The notes: generated from the sequence alone by a model not told the origin. Positions 1 to 5,622 are shown, numbered from the stretch's first letter. The stretch: 5,662 nt of DNA from Sediminibacterium sp. (GCA_017987615.1 JAGNTI010000094.1:1-5662); one strand, 5' to 3'. Numbers and translations are program-made.

Positions 1-87
1 GTAGCTACCATAGCAGTTATTGCGCTACTAGCCGCGTGGATACCTGCTAAAAAAGCAAGCCAGCAATTATTGTCATTAAAGAGTTAG
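1..87 (+). CDS. C-terminal end of a membrane protein, probably an FtsX/MacB-type ABC transporter permease (partial)
   Basis: Only the last 28 codons are present, in frame 1 and ending at TAG (85-87); the start lies off the left edge. The peptide opens with a hydrophobic stretch (VATIAVIALLAAW), then IPAKKAS and a short polar tail. A final membrane helix followed by a P-A-x-x-A-S motif at the extreme C-terminus is characteristic of FtsX-domain permeases (MacB, LolC/E and related), where it usually reads like IPARRASRxDPxEALR. Here the usual D-P-x-x-A-L ending is replaced by QQLLSLKS, so the match is partial. Such permeases work with a separate ATPase in export, lipoprotein release or cell-division signalling; which one applies cannot be told. 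It converges on the transketolase gene with 22 bp between stops. That it is a membrane protein is likely; the family call is tentative. Confidence 0.45.
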   Translation, partial: VATIAVIALLAAWIPAKKASQQLLSLKS

Positions 88-91
88 CAGT

Positions 92-113
92 CTAATGTAG
101 CGTCGCTAATTAG
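92..113. terminator. Hairpin between convergent genes, possible weak bidirectional terminator
   Basis: CTAAT (92-96) and TAGC (98-101) pair with GCTAATTAG (105-113) around a GTC loop, with G97 bulged: nine base pairs in all. The hairpin starts 5 bp after the permease stop and contains the transketolase stop codon (110-112). Neither side is followed by a run of T, so termination would be inefficient or need another factor. Its position between two converging stops is the main reason for listing it. Confidence 0.35.
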
Positions 114-952
114 TAATCACCTAGCGTTTCTGGTAATTGAGAAAGCGCGTCTGCAAGCTGTGCATCGTTTGGTGCAATGCCATGCCACTCGTGCGTTCCT
201 TCCATAAAACTAATGCCTTTACCCATTTCTGTTTTCATTAAAATACAGATAGGTTTACCCTGACCCGTTAAAGATTTTGCTTTATCAAGGGTTGCAACAA
301 CGTCTTCCATATTGTTACCATCCATATCAATAACGGTCCAGTTAAATGCTTCAAATTTGGCACGTAAACTGTCAAGGTTCATTACTTTTTTGGTAGGGCC
401 ATCAATTTGTTGACCATTAACGTCGATGGTTGCAATTAAATTATCGCAATTGTTATGGGCAGCAAACATTACTGATTCCCAAATTTGTCCTTCTTGTAAT
501 TCGCCATCGCCATGTAAGCAATAAACAAGCTTTGAATCGTTGTTTAATTTTTTTGAAAGCGCTGCGCCAATGGCAACACTCATACCTTGTCCTAAAGAGC
601 CACTCGCGATTCTCACACCAGGTAAATGCTCGTGTGTGGTAGGGTGACCTTGTAAACGGGTATTTAATTTTCTAAAGCTGCCAAGTTCGTTCACTTCAAA
701 ATAACCTGATCTTGCTAGCACCGAATAAAATACCGGTGAAATATGTCCGTTGGATAAGAAAAATAAGTCTTCACCCTTGCCGTCCATAGAAAAAGCTGGA
801 TTATGGTCTAGGGTATGAAAATATAGCGCCGTTAAAAAATCGGTACAGCCCAAAGAACCACCAGGATGTCCACTCTGAACACCATGCACCATTCTAACTA
901 TATCTCTTCTTACTTGAGTAGCTGTATCTTTTAGGGTTTGAATAGACGCCAT
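110..952 (-). CDS. tkt: Transketolase, N-terminal (thiamine-diphosphate-binding) subunit of a split enzyme
   Basis: Transketolase moves two-carbon units between sugar phosphates in the cytosolic non-oxidative pentose phosphate pathway. This 280-residue protein covers only the N-terminal pyrophosphate-binding half; full single-chain enzymes have about 660 residues. Visible motifs: SGHPGGSLG (27-35, His29), SNGH (67-70), QGHP (101-104), GSLGQG (118-123), the cofactor motif GDGELQEG (148-155) with its distal Asn179, and HEWHG (254-258). The spacing from Asp149 to Glu154 and Asn179 matches E. coli Asp155, Glu160 and Asn185. The chain ends LPETLGDY, a natural end, so this is a subunit and not a truncation. 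The start is placed at ATG 950-952 (MASIQTLKD), where family similarity begins; an in-frame ATG at 985 would add 11 unrelated residues. The leader has no Shine-Dalgarno sequence. The C-terminal subunit, often adjacent in Bacteroidota, is absent: the downstream neighbour is the converging permease. Confidence 0.93.
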   Translation of the reverse strand: MASIQTLKDTATQVRRDIVRMVHGVQSGHPGGSLGCTDFLTALYFHTLDHNPAFSMDGKGEDLFFLSNGHISPVFYSVLARSGYFEVNELGSFRKLNTRLQGHPTTHEHLPGVRIASGSLGQGMSVAIGAALSKKLNNDSKLVYCLHGDGELQEGQIWESVMFAAHNNCDNLIATIDVNGQQIDGPTKKVMNLDSLRAKFEAFNWTVIDMDGNNMEDVVATLDKAKSLTGQGKPICILMKTEMGKGISFMEGTHEWHGIAPNDAQLADALSQLPETLGDY

Positions 953-1029
953 AATTTGATTATTTGCTGCGAAGATAAAATTCAAATTCCAATTCTTGTA
1001 TGAAAAATGACGCTTTCGGTACTATTTAT

Positions 1030-1037
1030 TAGTTTTG
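1030..1037 (+). promoter_or_regulatory. Candidate -7 promoter element for frr
   Basis: TAGTTTTG fits the Bacteroidota -7 consensus TAnnTTTG exactly and would put the transcript start near 1041, a leader of about 15 nt before the frr ATG. No TTTG is found at the expected -33 distance, so only half of the promoter is recognisable. It lies in the 103 bp divergent gap (953-1055) shared with transketolase; no convincing promoter was found there for the - strand gene. Confidence 0.35.
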
Positions 1038-1055
1038 CCATCAAATTAATACAAC

Positions 1056-1619
1056 ATGTCTGAAGAACTTGACCTTATAACGGTGGATACCGAAGATTCT
1101 ATGAATAAGGCTATAAGCCACTTTGAGCTTGAATTAACCAAGATTAGAGCCGGAAAAGCCAGCCCTACCATGCTCGATGGTATTATGGCCGATTACTATG
1201 GCGCGCCAACCCCTATTAGCCAGGTGGCCAATATTAGCGTTTTAGACGTTCGTACCATTAGCATTCAGCCCTGGGAAAAAAACATGCTTGCGCCCATCGA
1301 AAGAGCGATTATGATGGCAAATATTGGGGTTACACCTCAAAACGATGGTGTTCAAATTAGACTCTTTATGCCACCTCTTACCGAAGAGCGCAGAAAAGAA
1401 TTTGTAAAGAGAGCCGCAGGTGAAGGAGAGCAATCTAAAGTGGCTATCCGTAATATTAGACGCGACGCTATTGAGCAAATAAAAAAATTGCAAAAAGACG
1501 GCTTAAGTGAAGACGCAGCAAAAGATGCTGAAAAAGTGGTTCAAGAAATTACCGACAAATTTATTGCCCTCGTAGAAAAACATTTAGCTGCTAAAGAAAA
1601 AGAAATGATGGCGATATAA
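1056..1619 (+). CDS. frr: Ribosome recycling factor
   Basis: RRF acts with EF-G in the cytoplasm to split the post-termination ribosome so that the subunits can be reused. At 187 residues the protein has the normal family length (about 185). Domain I, the three-helix bundle, is formed by roughly residues 1-30 and 106-187; domain II by about 31-105. Diagnostic segments are KIRAGKASP (29-37), the DVRTISIQPWEK region (64-75), MPPLTEERRKE (105-115) and the rRNA-contacting basic stretch AIRNIRRDA (130-138), including Arg132 at the position of the functionally important E. coli arginine. The ATG at 1056 gives the expected N-terminus (MSEELDLITVDTEDSMNKAI). There is no Shine-Dalgarno sequence; the leader is A/T-rich. 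In many bacteria frr follows pyrH or tsf; here it is alone, divergent from transketolase and converging on the transporter gene 7 bp away. Confidence 0.97.
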   Translation: MSEELDLITVDTEDSMNKAISHFELELTKIRAGKASPTMLDGIMADYYGAPTPISQVANISVLDVRTISIQPWEKNMLAPIERAIMMANIGVTPQNDGVQIRLFMPPLTEERRKEFVKRAAGEGEQSKVAIRNIRRDAIEQIKKLQKDGLSEDAAKDAEKVVQEITDKFIALVEKHLAAKEKEMMAI

Positions 1620-1637
1620 ATTGCGCTTATTTCTTTT
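1598..1637. terminator. Shared bidirectional terminator of frr and the EamA transporter gene
   Basis: AAAAGAAAT (1598-1606) is exactly complementary to ATTTCTTTT (1629-1637). Inside it GATGGCGAT (1607-1615) pairs imperfectly with ATTGCGCTT (1620-1628): two G-T pairs and a two-base mismatch. This leaves the tetraloop ATAA (1616-1619). The stem is therefore up to 18 positions long, with an A-rich 5' arm and a T-rich 3' arm on either strand, as expected of a terminator working both ways. The frr stop codon (1617-1619) sits in the loop and the transporter stop (1627-1629) in the 3' arm. The gap between the genes is only 7 bp, so the last codons of both supply the structure. Confidence 0.7.
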
Positions 1638-2514
1638 GCTTGTTTACAATATAAACGCCGCATAAAATTATACCGAGCCCAACAAGTCTTAACGGATGGA
1701 TGGGCTCGTTGTAATATAGGCCTATCGCAAGTGACACAAATGGAATGGCATAGGTTACAGTAGAAGCAAAAATAATGCCCGCTCTTTTAACAAGTACATA
1801 AAACAAAATAGAGGCAATGGAAGTATTGATCACGCCCAGTGTACCGCCTGCTATACTTGCTTCTATAAGCGCTTGGTTAGAAAAATCATAATTAAAATAT
1901 CCAGTGCTAAAAAGGATAATACCAGCTGGAATCATGGTAAAACAAAAGGCAACAGATGCAATATTGATAGCACTTACTTTTTGCATTTGGCTACCAACCA
2001 TATTTACGTTGAGGCCATAAAAAATAGTAGCGAGCACTACAAAAAAGCTATACGAGAAATTTTCAAAATGAAGCGTTTTGCCAGCAGCTACCGAAAGAAT
2101 TAAACCTGCAAAGCCAAGTAATATGCCAATAATTTTTTGCTTGCTAGATTTTAAATTAAAAAATGCAATACCTACAATGATGGTAAATAGTGGCGTGAGT
2201 GCGTTTAAAATACCCGCAAGTGCGCTATCAATTTTTGTTTCTGCAATACAAAATAAATAGGCCGGAATAAAACTCCCCATCACACCAGAAAGCACAACTA
2301 CAAAAAGTTTGTTTTTGGGAATTTGCTTGAGTGCCGAATAACAAAATGGCAATAGAGCCAGTCCCGAAAAAATCATGCGCAGAGAAGCTACCTGGTAGGG
2401 GCTTAGTGTAAAAGTTCCGCCTTCTTTCATGCCTACTTTCATAAGCATAAAGGAACTCCCCCAAATGATCGACAAAACAATAAATAGCAACCAATTAATC
2501 AGCTTTTCCCTCAC
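1627..2514 (-). CDS. EamA-family (drug/metabolite transporter superfamily) inner-membrane permease
   Basis: The 295-residue protein has about ten hydrophobic segments, near residues 7-24, 40-60, 69-92, 96-119, 127-145, 154-174, 183-204, 219-242, 247-268 and 274-292. This is the duplicated 5+5 helix arrangement of EamA transporters. Family signatures: IIWGSSF in helix 1, a proline-containing fourth helix (ALAGILNALTPLFTIIVG), its counterpart in the second repeat (STVTYAIPFVSLAIG), then an E-P-x-H-P-x-R-x-x-G segment and a Lys-rich cytoplasmic tail (NKQKK). Such proteins export or exchange small metabolites such as amino acids, or drugs; the substrate cannot be read from sequence. The start is GTG at 2512-2514: an in-frame TAG lies 11 codons upstream with no ATG between. 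It diverges from scpA and converges on frr, so it is probably monocistronic. Confidence 0.9.
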   Translation of the reverse strand: MREKLINWLLFIVLSIIWGSSFMLMKVGMKEGGTFTLSPYQVASLRMIFSGLALLPFCYSALKQIPKNKLFVVVLSGVMGSFIPAYLFCIAETKIDSALAGILNALTPLFTIIVGIAFFNLKSSKQKIIGILLGFAGLILSVAAGKTLHFENFSYSFFVVLATIFYGLNVNMVGSQMQKVSAINIASVAFCFTMIPAGIILFSTGYFNYDFSNQALIEASIAGGTLGVINTSIASILFYVLVKRAGIIFASTVTYAIPFVSLAIGLYYNEPIHPLRLVGLGIILCGVYIVNKQKK

Positions 2515-2541
2515 GGCATTGAATTTTGGCGAAGTTCCCTA

Positions 2542-2554
2542 TTTAGAATCTAAA
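2542..2554. repeat. Short palindrome upstream of the transporter start
   Basis: TTTAGA-A-TCTAAA is a perfect 13 bp dyad with one central base, 28 bp upstream of the transporter GTG. A site here would lie in the transporter leader or promoter-proximal region. An AT-rich dyad of this size can occur by chance, so an operator role is only a possibility. Confidence 0.2.
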
Positions 2555-2572
2555 AACAGGCCCTTTTCTAAC

Positions 2573-2580
2573 AAAATATA
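2573..2580 (-). promoter_or_regulatory. Weak candidate -7 element for the transporter gene
   Basis: Read on the - strand this is TATATTTT, one base from the TAnnTTTG consensus, about 58 nt upstream of the GTG start. No TTTG stands at the expected -33 spacing. It is the best candidate on this strand in the 157 bp gap between the transporter gene and scpA, but it is weak. Confidence 0.2.
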
Positions 2581-2613
2581 GCCCAAAAAGGCACTAAAGT
2601 GGATAAATTTTGA

Positions 2614-2634
2614 CCTCAATCTGCGCATTTGAGG
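2614..2634. repeat. Inverted repeat in the divergent transporter-scpA gap, possible operator
   Basis: CCTCAA (2614-2619) and TTGAGG (2629-2634) are perfect inverted half-sites separated by 9 bases with TGCGCA at the centre. The two halves lie one to two helical turns apart, as in many dimeric regulator sites, and the repeat ends about 37 bp before the scpA start, where a -35 region would be. No regulator gene is present in the window. It could also be chance. Confidence 0.3.
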
Positions 2635-2645
2635 CCCGAAGGGGT

Positions 2646-2653
2646 TTTCTTTG
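2646..2653 (+). promoter_or_regulatory. Weak candidate -7 element for scpA
   Basis: TTTCTTTG differs from TAnnTTTG at one position and would give a transcript leader of about 15 nt before the scpA GTG. A TTTG at 2628-2631 is only 14 bases upstream, shorter than the usual spacing of about 17-23, and overlaps the right half of the 2614-2634 inverted repeat. Low certainty. Confidence 0.2.
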
Positions 2654-2671
2654 TAGCAAAAGTGTGAAGCT

Positions 2672-3505
2672 GTGAATGTTCCCAATTATCAAATTAAGTT
2701 AGATCAGTTTGAAGGTCCTTTTGACCTATTGTTGTTTTTTATAGAAAGAGACGAGCTGGATATTTACAATATCCCCATTACAAGAATTATTAAAGACTTC
2801 TTGGAGTTTATTCATCAAGGAGAGAAATTAAATATCGAACTCTCTAGTGAGTTTATTTTATTTGTTTCTACCCTTATGCGCATTAAGGCTAGATTACTCC
2901 TGCCTCGTAAAGAAATAGATGCTGCTGGTAATGAAATTGATCCACGCCAAGAACTGATCGATAAAATATTAGAATACAAGCGCTTCAAAGAAGCTTCTGC
3001 TCAAATGGCTGATATGGAAGCCGTGCGTATGCTGATGGTGAAGCGTGGCAATCTTCAAAAGGAACTTATTTCAATTGGAGAAGACGCATCTGAAGGAACT
3101 GAAATTCAGAACATCACCATGTTCAAGCTAATGAAAGCTTTTGAAAAAGTGATGCAGCGTGTGCATGACCGTCAAAACAAACCTGTGCATACCGTGGTGC
3201 GTTACAACTACACCATGGAAGGCAGTAGAGATTACATGTTGGATTTTGTACGTGGTGAAAAAACGGTTGCTTTTGAAAAAGTATTTGAAATTTGTAACGA
3301 CCGCGTTCACGCCTTATTCCTGTTTTTATCAACCCTCGAATTAACGCAGCAGAAATACATGAAACTCCTTGTGGGAGAGGGCATGAACAACTTTATTATC
3401 GAGTGGAATGACAACCGCGAAGCGGAACTAAAAGAAGAAGGTCTTACAGATGAAGACCTTCCAAGTAGTTTTACCGATAATGACGTTCCATTAGAAATGG
3501 AATAA
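2672..3505 (+). CDS. scpA: Segregation and condensation protein A (ScpA, kleisin subunit of the SMC complex)
   Basis: ScpA is the kleisin that bridges the heads of the SMC dimer and, with ScpB, forms the bacterial condensin that compacts and segregates the chromosome. The 277-residue protein has the family's N-terminal block, YQIKLDQFEGPFDLLLFFI (6-24), followed by helices ending in STLMRIKARLLLP (66-78). A variable Glu/Lys-rich middle (about 80-170) links to the C-terminal winged-helix domain (about 185-246), which includes VFEICNDRVHALFLFLSTLELTQ (204-226) and NFIIEWN (240-246). The last 30 residues are strongly acidic and probably disordered. The start is GTG at 2672: an in-frame TAG lies only five codons upstream with no ATG in between. 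scpB, the usual functional partner, is not in the window. The gene diverges from the transporter and its stop is 4 bp from the dxs stop. The coding sequence of its acidic tail also forms the apparent dxs terminator. Confidence 0.95.
   Translation: MNVPNYQIKLDQFEGPFDLLLFFIERDELDIYNIPITRIIKDFLEFIHQGEKLNIELSSEFILFVSTLMRIKARLLLPRKEIDAAGNEIDPRQELIDKILEYKRFKEASAQMADMEAVRMLMVKRGNLQKELISIGEDASEGTEIQNITMFKLMKAFEKVMQRVHDRQNKPVHTVVRYNYTMEGSRDYMLDFVRGEKTVAFEKVFEICNDRVHALFLFLSTLELTQQKYMKLLVGEGMNNFIIEWNDNREAELKEEGLTDEDLPSSFTDNDVPLEME
3430..3461 (-). terminator. Intrinsic terminator of dxs, embedded in the scpA coding end
   Basis: GAAGGTCTT (3437-3445) and AAGACCTTC (3453-3461) form a perfect 9 bp stem with a 7-base loop. 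On the - strand the stem is followed at once by TTCTTTT (3436 down to 3430), the U-rich tail expected of an intrinsic terminator. The hairpin begins about 48 nt after the dxs stop codon. On the + strand the stem is followed by CAAGTAG, with no T run, so it should not stop scpA transcription. The stem encodes part of the acidic ScpA tail (EGLTDEDL). Confidence 0.65.
3486..3502 (+). terminator. Hairpin at the end of scpA, possible weak terminator
   Basis: TTCCATT-AGA-AATGGAA is a perfect 7 bp stem with a triloop, ending directly before the scpA TAA (3503-3505). It is followed by TAATTGTTTATAC, which is only moderately T-rich, so termination on + would be weak. On the - strand it begins 7 nt after the dxs stop codon but has no T tail. 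It might instead stabilise the 3' end of either transcript. Confidence 0.35.
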
Positions 3506-3509
3506 TTGT

Positions 3510-5432
3510 TTATACAGTTTGTAACACTTCTTTAGTAACGATTTGTTTTACAGCGGCTTCAATGCCTGCAGCATCATACGCACATTCGCTATGTAATTCT
3601 TTGAGTGTGCCATGCTCTACAAGTCTATCCGGAATACCTAATATGGTAACTTCCGCTTTGTAGCCGTTGGCGTTCATGAATTCTAGTATTGCAGAACCAA
3701 AACCACCTACAACCGTTCCGTCTTCGACAGTAACAATTTTTGTGTAGTTGCTAAATACTTCGTGAAGTAAAGCTTCGTCAAGTGGCTTAACAAATCTGAT
3801 ATCGTAATGCGCTGGATCAATACCTTCCGAGCGTAAATTTCTAATCGCTGTTGTTGCAAAATTTCCTGGATGACCAAAACTTAAAATGGCAACATCTTTA
3901 CCATCTTTAATTTTGCGACCCTTACCAATTTCAATTGGCGCTAATGGTGTTTGCCACTGCGGCATAACACCTTCACCTCTTGGATACCTGATTACAAATG
4001 GAAGGCCAGTACTATCAAGTTGAGCGGTATACATAAGATTGCGTAGTTCCTCCTCATTCATAGGGGCACTCACAATTAAATTAGGGATACAACGCAAATA
4101 GGAGATATCGTAACAGCCATGATGCGTAGGGCCATCTTCACCTACAAGTCCGGCTCTATCTAAACAGAGTACCACCGGTAATTTTTGTATCGCAACATCA
4201 TGCACGACCTGATCAAAAGCACGCTGCATGAATGAAGAATAAATATTACAGAACACGCGCATACCCTGTGTGGCAAGGCCAGCACTGAGTGTAACAGCAT
4301 GCTGCTCACAAATGCCTACGTCAAACGCACGGTCCGGCATGGCATCCATCATAAATTTTAATGAAGAGCCACTTGGCATTGCAGGCGTCACACCCATAAT
4401 AAGTGGGTTTGCTTTTGCAAGTTCTAGTAGGGTATGACCAAATACGTCTTGGTATTTTGGTGCTTGAGGTGTGTCAATTTTTTTCTTGATAATCTCGCCG
4501 GTTAATTTATCAAATAGTCCGGGTGCATGCCATTTTGTTTGGTCCTTTTCTGCAAGTTCGTAGCCCTTACCTTTTGTGGTAATTACGTGTAACAATTTAG
4601 GACCAGGAATATCTCTTAAATCTTTGAGGGTATCTACTAAGTTGGTAATATTATGACCATCGATAGGACCAAAATAACGGAGTTGTAAAGCCTCAAAAAG
4701 GTTGCTGCTCTTACTTACCATGCCTTTTACGCTGGCTTCTAGTTTTGAAGCGAGTGATCTACTCGTTGATTTTCCAACAGGCATTTTACCAAGCAGGTTC
4801 CAAATCTCATCTCTTACTTTATTGTACGTTGGAGAGGTTGCAATATCTGTTAAGTATTCTTTTAAAGCACCCACATTTGGGTCGATGCTCATACAGTTGT
4901 CATTTAAAATAATAAGCACGTCACTATCCGCAACGCCCGCATGGTTCATTGCTTCAAAAGCCATACCAGCTGTCATAGAACCATCACCAATAACGGCAAT
5001 TGATTTTCTGTTTTCACCCTTGTATTTTGCAGCCATGGCCATGCCTAATGCGGCAGAAATTGAAGTAGAAGAGTGACCTACGCCAAAAGTATCGTACTCA
5101 CTTTCCGATCTTTTAGGAAATCCACTAAGCCCTTTATATTTTCTATTGGTAACAAACTGATCTCTGCGTCCGGTTAATATTTTATGACCATACGCCTGAT
5201 GGCCTACGTCCCAAACCAGCTGATCGTAAGGGGTGTTATAAATGTAATGAAGGGCTACGCTTAATTCAACCACACCAAGGCTGGCAGCAAAGTGCCCACC
5301 GTGCACACTCACAATATCAATGATGTATTGGCGTAATTCATTGCAAACTTGATGCAATTGATCTTTGGGGATCTTTTTGAGGTCATCGGGGTTATTGATG
5401 TTCCCTAGGAGCGCTCCTGGCCTTATTTCCAT
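3510..5432 (-). CDS. dxs: 1-deoxy-D-xylulose-5-phosphate synthase
   Basis: Dxs condenses pyruvate with glyceraldehyde-3-phosphate, releasing CO2, to give DXP: the first step of the MEP isoprenoid pathway and a precursor for pyridoxal and thiamine where those routes use DXP. The chain has 640 residues from ATG 5430-5432, normal for the family. N-terminal cofactor domain: VHGGHFAASLG (43-53, catalytic-type His47), GVGHSSTSIS (117-126) and GDGSMTAGMAFEAMNHAG (149-166) with Asn179 closing the thiamine-diphosphate motif. Central domain: GICEQHA (373-379, Glu376) and DRAGLVGEDGPTHHG (425-439), with Arg426, Asp433 and His437 at the spacing of E. coli Arg420, Asp427 and His431. The RYPRG motif (482-486) and the C-terminal transketolase-like domain (about 510-625) follow. 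An in-frame ATG at 5480 would add 16 residues unlike the family; MEIRPGALL is the expected N-terminus. It is a single gene, converging on scpA and divergent from the next gene. Confidence 0.97.
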   Translation of the reverse strand: MEIRPGALLGNINNPDDLKKIPKDQLHQVCNELRQYIIDIVSVHGGHFAASLGVVELSVALHYIYNTPYDQLVWDVGHQAYGHKILTGRRDQFVTNRKYKGLSGFPKRSESEYDTFGVGHSSTSISAALGMAMAAKYKGENRKSIAVIGDGSMTAGMAFEAMNHAGVADSDVLIILNDNCMSIDPNVGALKEYLTDIATSPTYNKVRDEIWNLLGKMPVGKSTSRSLASKLEASVKGMVSKSSNLFEALQLRYFGPIDGHNITNLVDTLKDLRDIPGPKLLHVITTKGKGYELAEKDQTKWHAPGLFDKLTGEIIKKKIDTPQAPKYQDVFGHTLLELAKANPLIMGVTPAMPSGSSLKFMMDAMPDRAFDVGICEQHAVTLSAGLATQGMRVFCNIYSSFMQRAFDQVVHDVAIQKLPVVLCLDRAGLVGEDGPTHHGCYDISYLRCIPNLIVSAPMNEEELRNLMYTAQLDSTGLPFVIRYPRGEGVMPQWQTPLAPIEIGKGRKIKDGKDVAILSFGHPGNFATTAIRNLRSEGIDPAHYDIRFVKPLDEALLHEVFSNYTKIVTVEDGTVVGGFGSAILEFMNANGYKAEVTILGIPDRLVEHGTLKELHSECAYDAAGIEAAVKQIVTKEVLQTV

Positions 5433-5453
5433 GCAAAAAGTTAGTTTAGGTTG

Positions 5454-5481
5454 TAAAAATAGGTATTTAGTGTGAAGCAAA
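5454..5481 (-). promoter_or_regulatory. Weak candidate -33/-7 promoter for dxs
   Basis: On the - strand TTTG (5481-5478) is followed after 16 bases by TATTTTTA (5461-5454), one mismatch from TAnnTTTG. The spacing is slightly short for Bacteroidota promoters. The leader would be about 17-18 nt to the ATG at 5432. No Shine-Dalgarno sequence is seen. The upstream ATG at 5480 would lie inside this promoter, which fits the choice of the shorter start. Confidence 0.25.
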
Positions 5482-5548
5482 ACACCTTTCTTACAATAGA
5501 AACATCACACAAAAACAAAGGTTCACCCCTTCTTCACTTTATTTTATG

Positions 5549-5567
5549 CCAACCAAGGTTGGTTTTT
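5549..5567 (+). repeat. Inverted repeat followed by five T in the dxs upstream gap
   Basis: CCAACC-AA-GGTTGG (5549-5562) is a perfect dyad followed by TTTTT (5563-5567). As RNA on + it could fold as CCAAC/GTTGG with a four-base loop and resembles a small intrinsic terminator. However, no + strand gene lies between here and scpA 2 kb to the left. It could therefore limit stray antisense transcription out of dxs, act as an attenuator if a promoter lies upstream, or be a protein-binding dyad between the divergent genes. Confidence 0.3.
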
Positions 5568-5585
5568 GCCTTTCTTCCCTAATTT

Positions 5586-5599
5586 ACCCCTTTTGGGGT
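5586..5599. repeat. Inverted repeat upstream of the last gene, possible operator
   Basis: ACCCC-TTTT-GGGGT is a perfect 5 bp dyad around four T, ending 10 bp before the TATATTTG element and 23 bp before the ATG at 5623. It falls where a regulator or the -33 contact of RNA polymerase would sit. Within such AT-rich intergenic DNA the C4/G4 blocks stand out. Confidence 0.3.
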
Positions 5600-5609
5600 G
5601 CTTAATTTT

Positions 5610-5617
5610 TATATTTG
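5610..5617 (+). promoter_or_regulatory. Candidate -7 promoter element for the right-edge gene
   Basis: TATATTTG matches the Bacteroidota consensus TAnnTTTG exactly. A TTTG at 5592-5595 is 14 bases upstream, shorter than the usual -33 spacing. Transcription would start near 5621, leaving at most a few nucleotides before the ATG at 5623, so either the mRNA is close to leaderless or the true start codon is further right. Confidence 0.4.
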
Positions 5618-5622
5618 TAACT

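Noticed and set aside
953..985. Longer transketolase start at ATG 985
   Set aside because: It would add MNFIFAANNQI before the conserved MASIQTLKD start; these residues do not fit the family and the 952 start gives the usual length.
1873..2260. Two overlapping + strand open frames opposite the transporter gene
   Set aside because: Their peptides show no domain or signal and the opposite strand has a clear ten-helix EamA protein.
2635..2652. CCC-GAA-GGG hairpin followed by TTTTCTTT upstream of scpA
   Set aside because: The stem is only three base pairs, too weak to call a terminator or attenuator.
3123..3344. Small open frames on both strands within scpA
   Set aside because: They overlap the conserved ScpA frame and have no plausible promoter or recognisable product.
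4702..5076. Open + strand frame of 124 codons opposite dxs
   Set aside because: It lies wholly antisense to the highly conserved cofactor domain of dxs and resembles no known protein; it is best explained as a shadow of dxs codon use.
2661..5478. The 10-mer AGTGTGAAGC occurs in the scpA upstream gap (2661-2670) and the dxs upstream gap (5469-5478)
   Set aside because: A shared 10-mer is expected several times by chance in a window of this size, and the copies lie at different positions relative to the genes.
5433..5480. Longer Dxs start at ATG 5480, with a hydrophobic-looking prefix
   Set aside because: The extra 16 residues do not match Dxs N-termini, the prefix is not a convincing targeting signal for a cytosolic enzyme, and the candidate promoter would fall inside it.
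5433..5622. Possible thiamine-diphosphate riboswitch ahead of dxs (and likewise ahead of transketolase)
   Set aside because: No THI-box core such as CTGAGA is seen in either leader. Both encoded enzymes use the cofactor rather than make it, so regulation by this riboswitch would not be expected.
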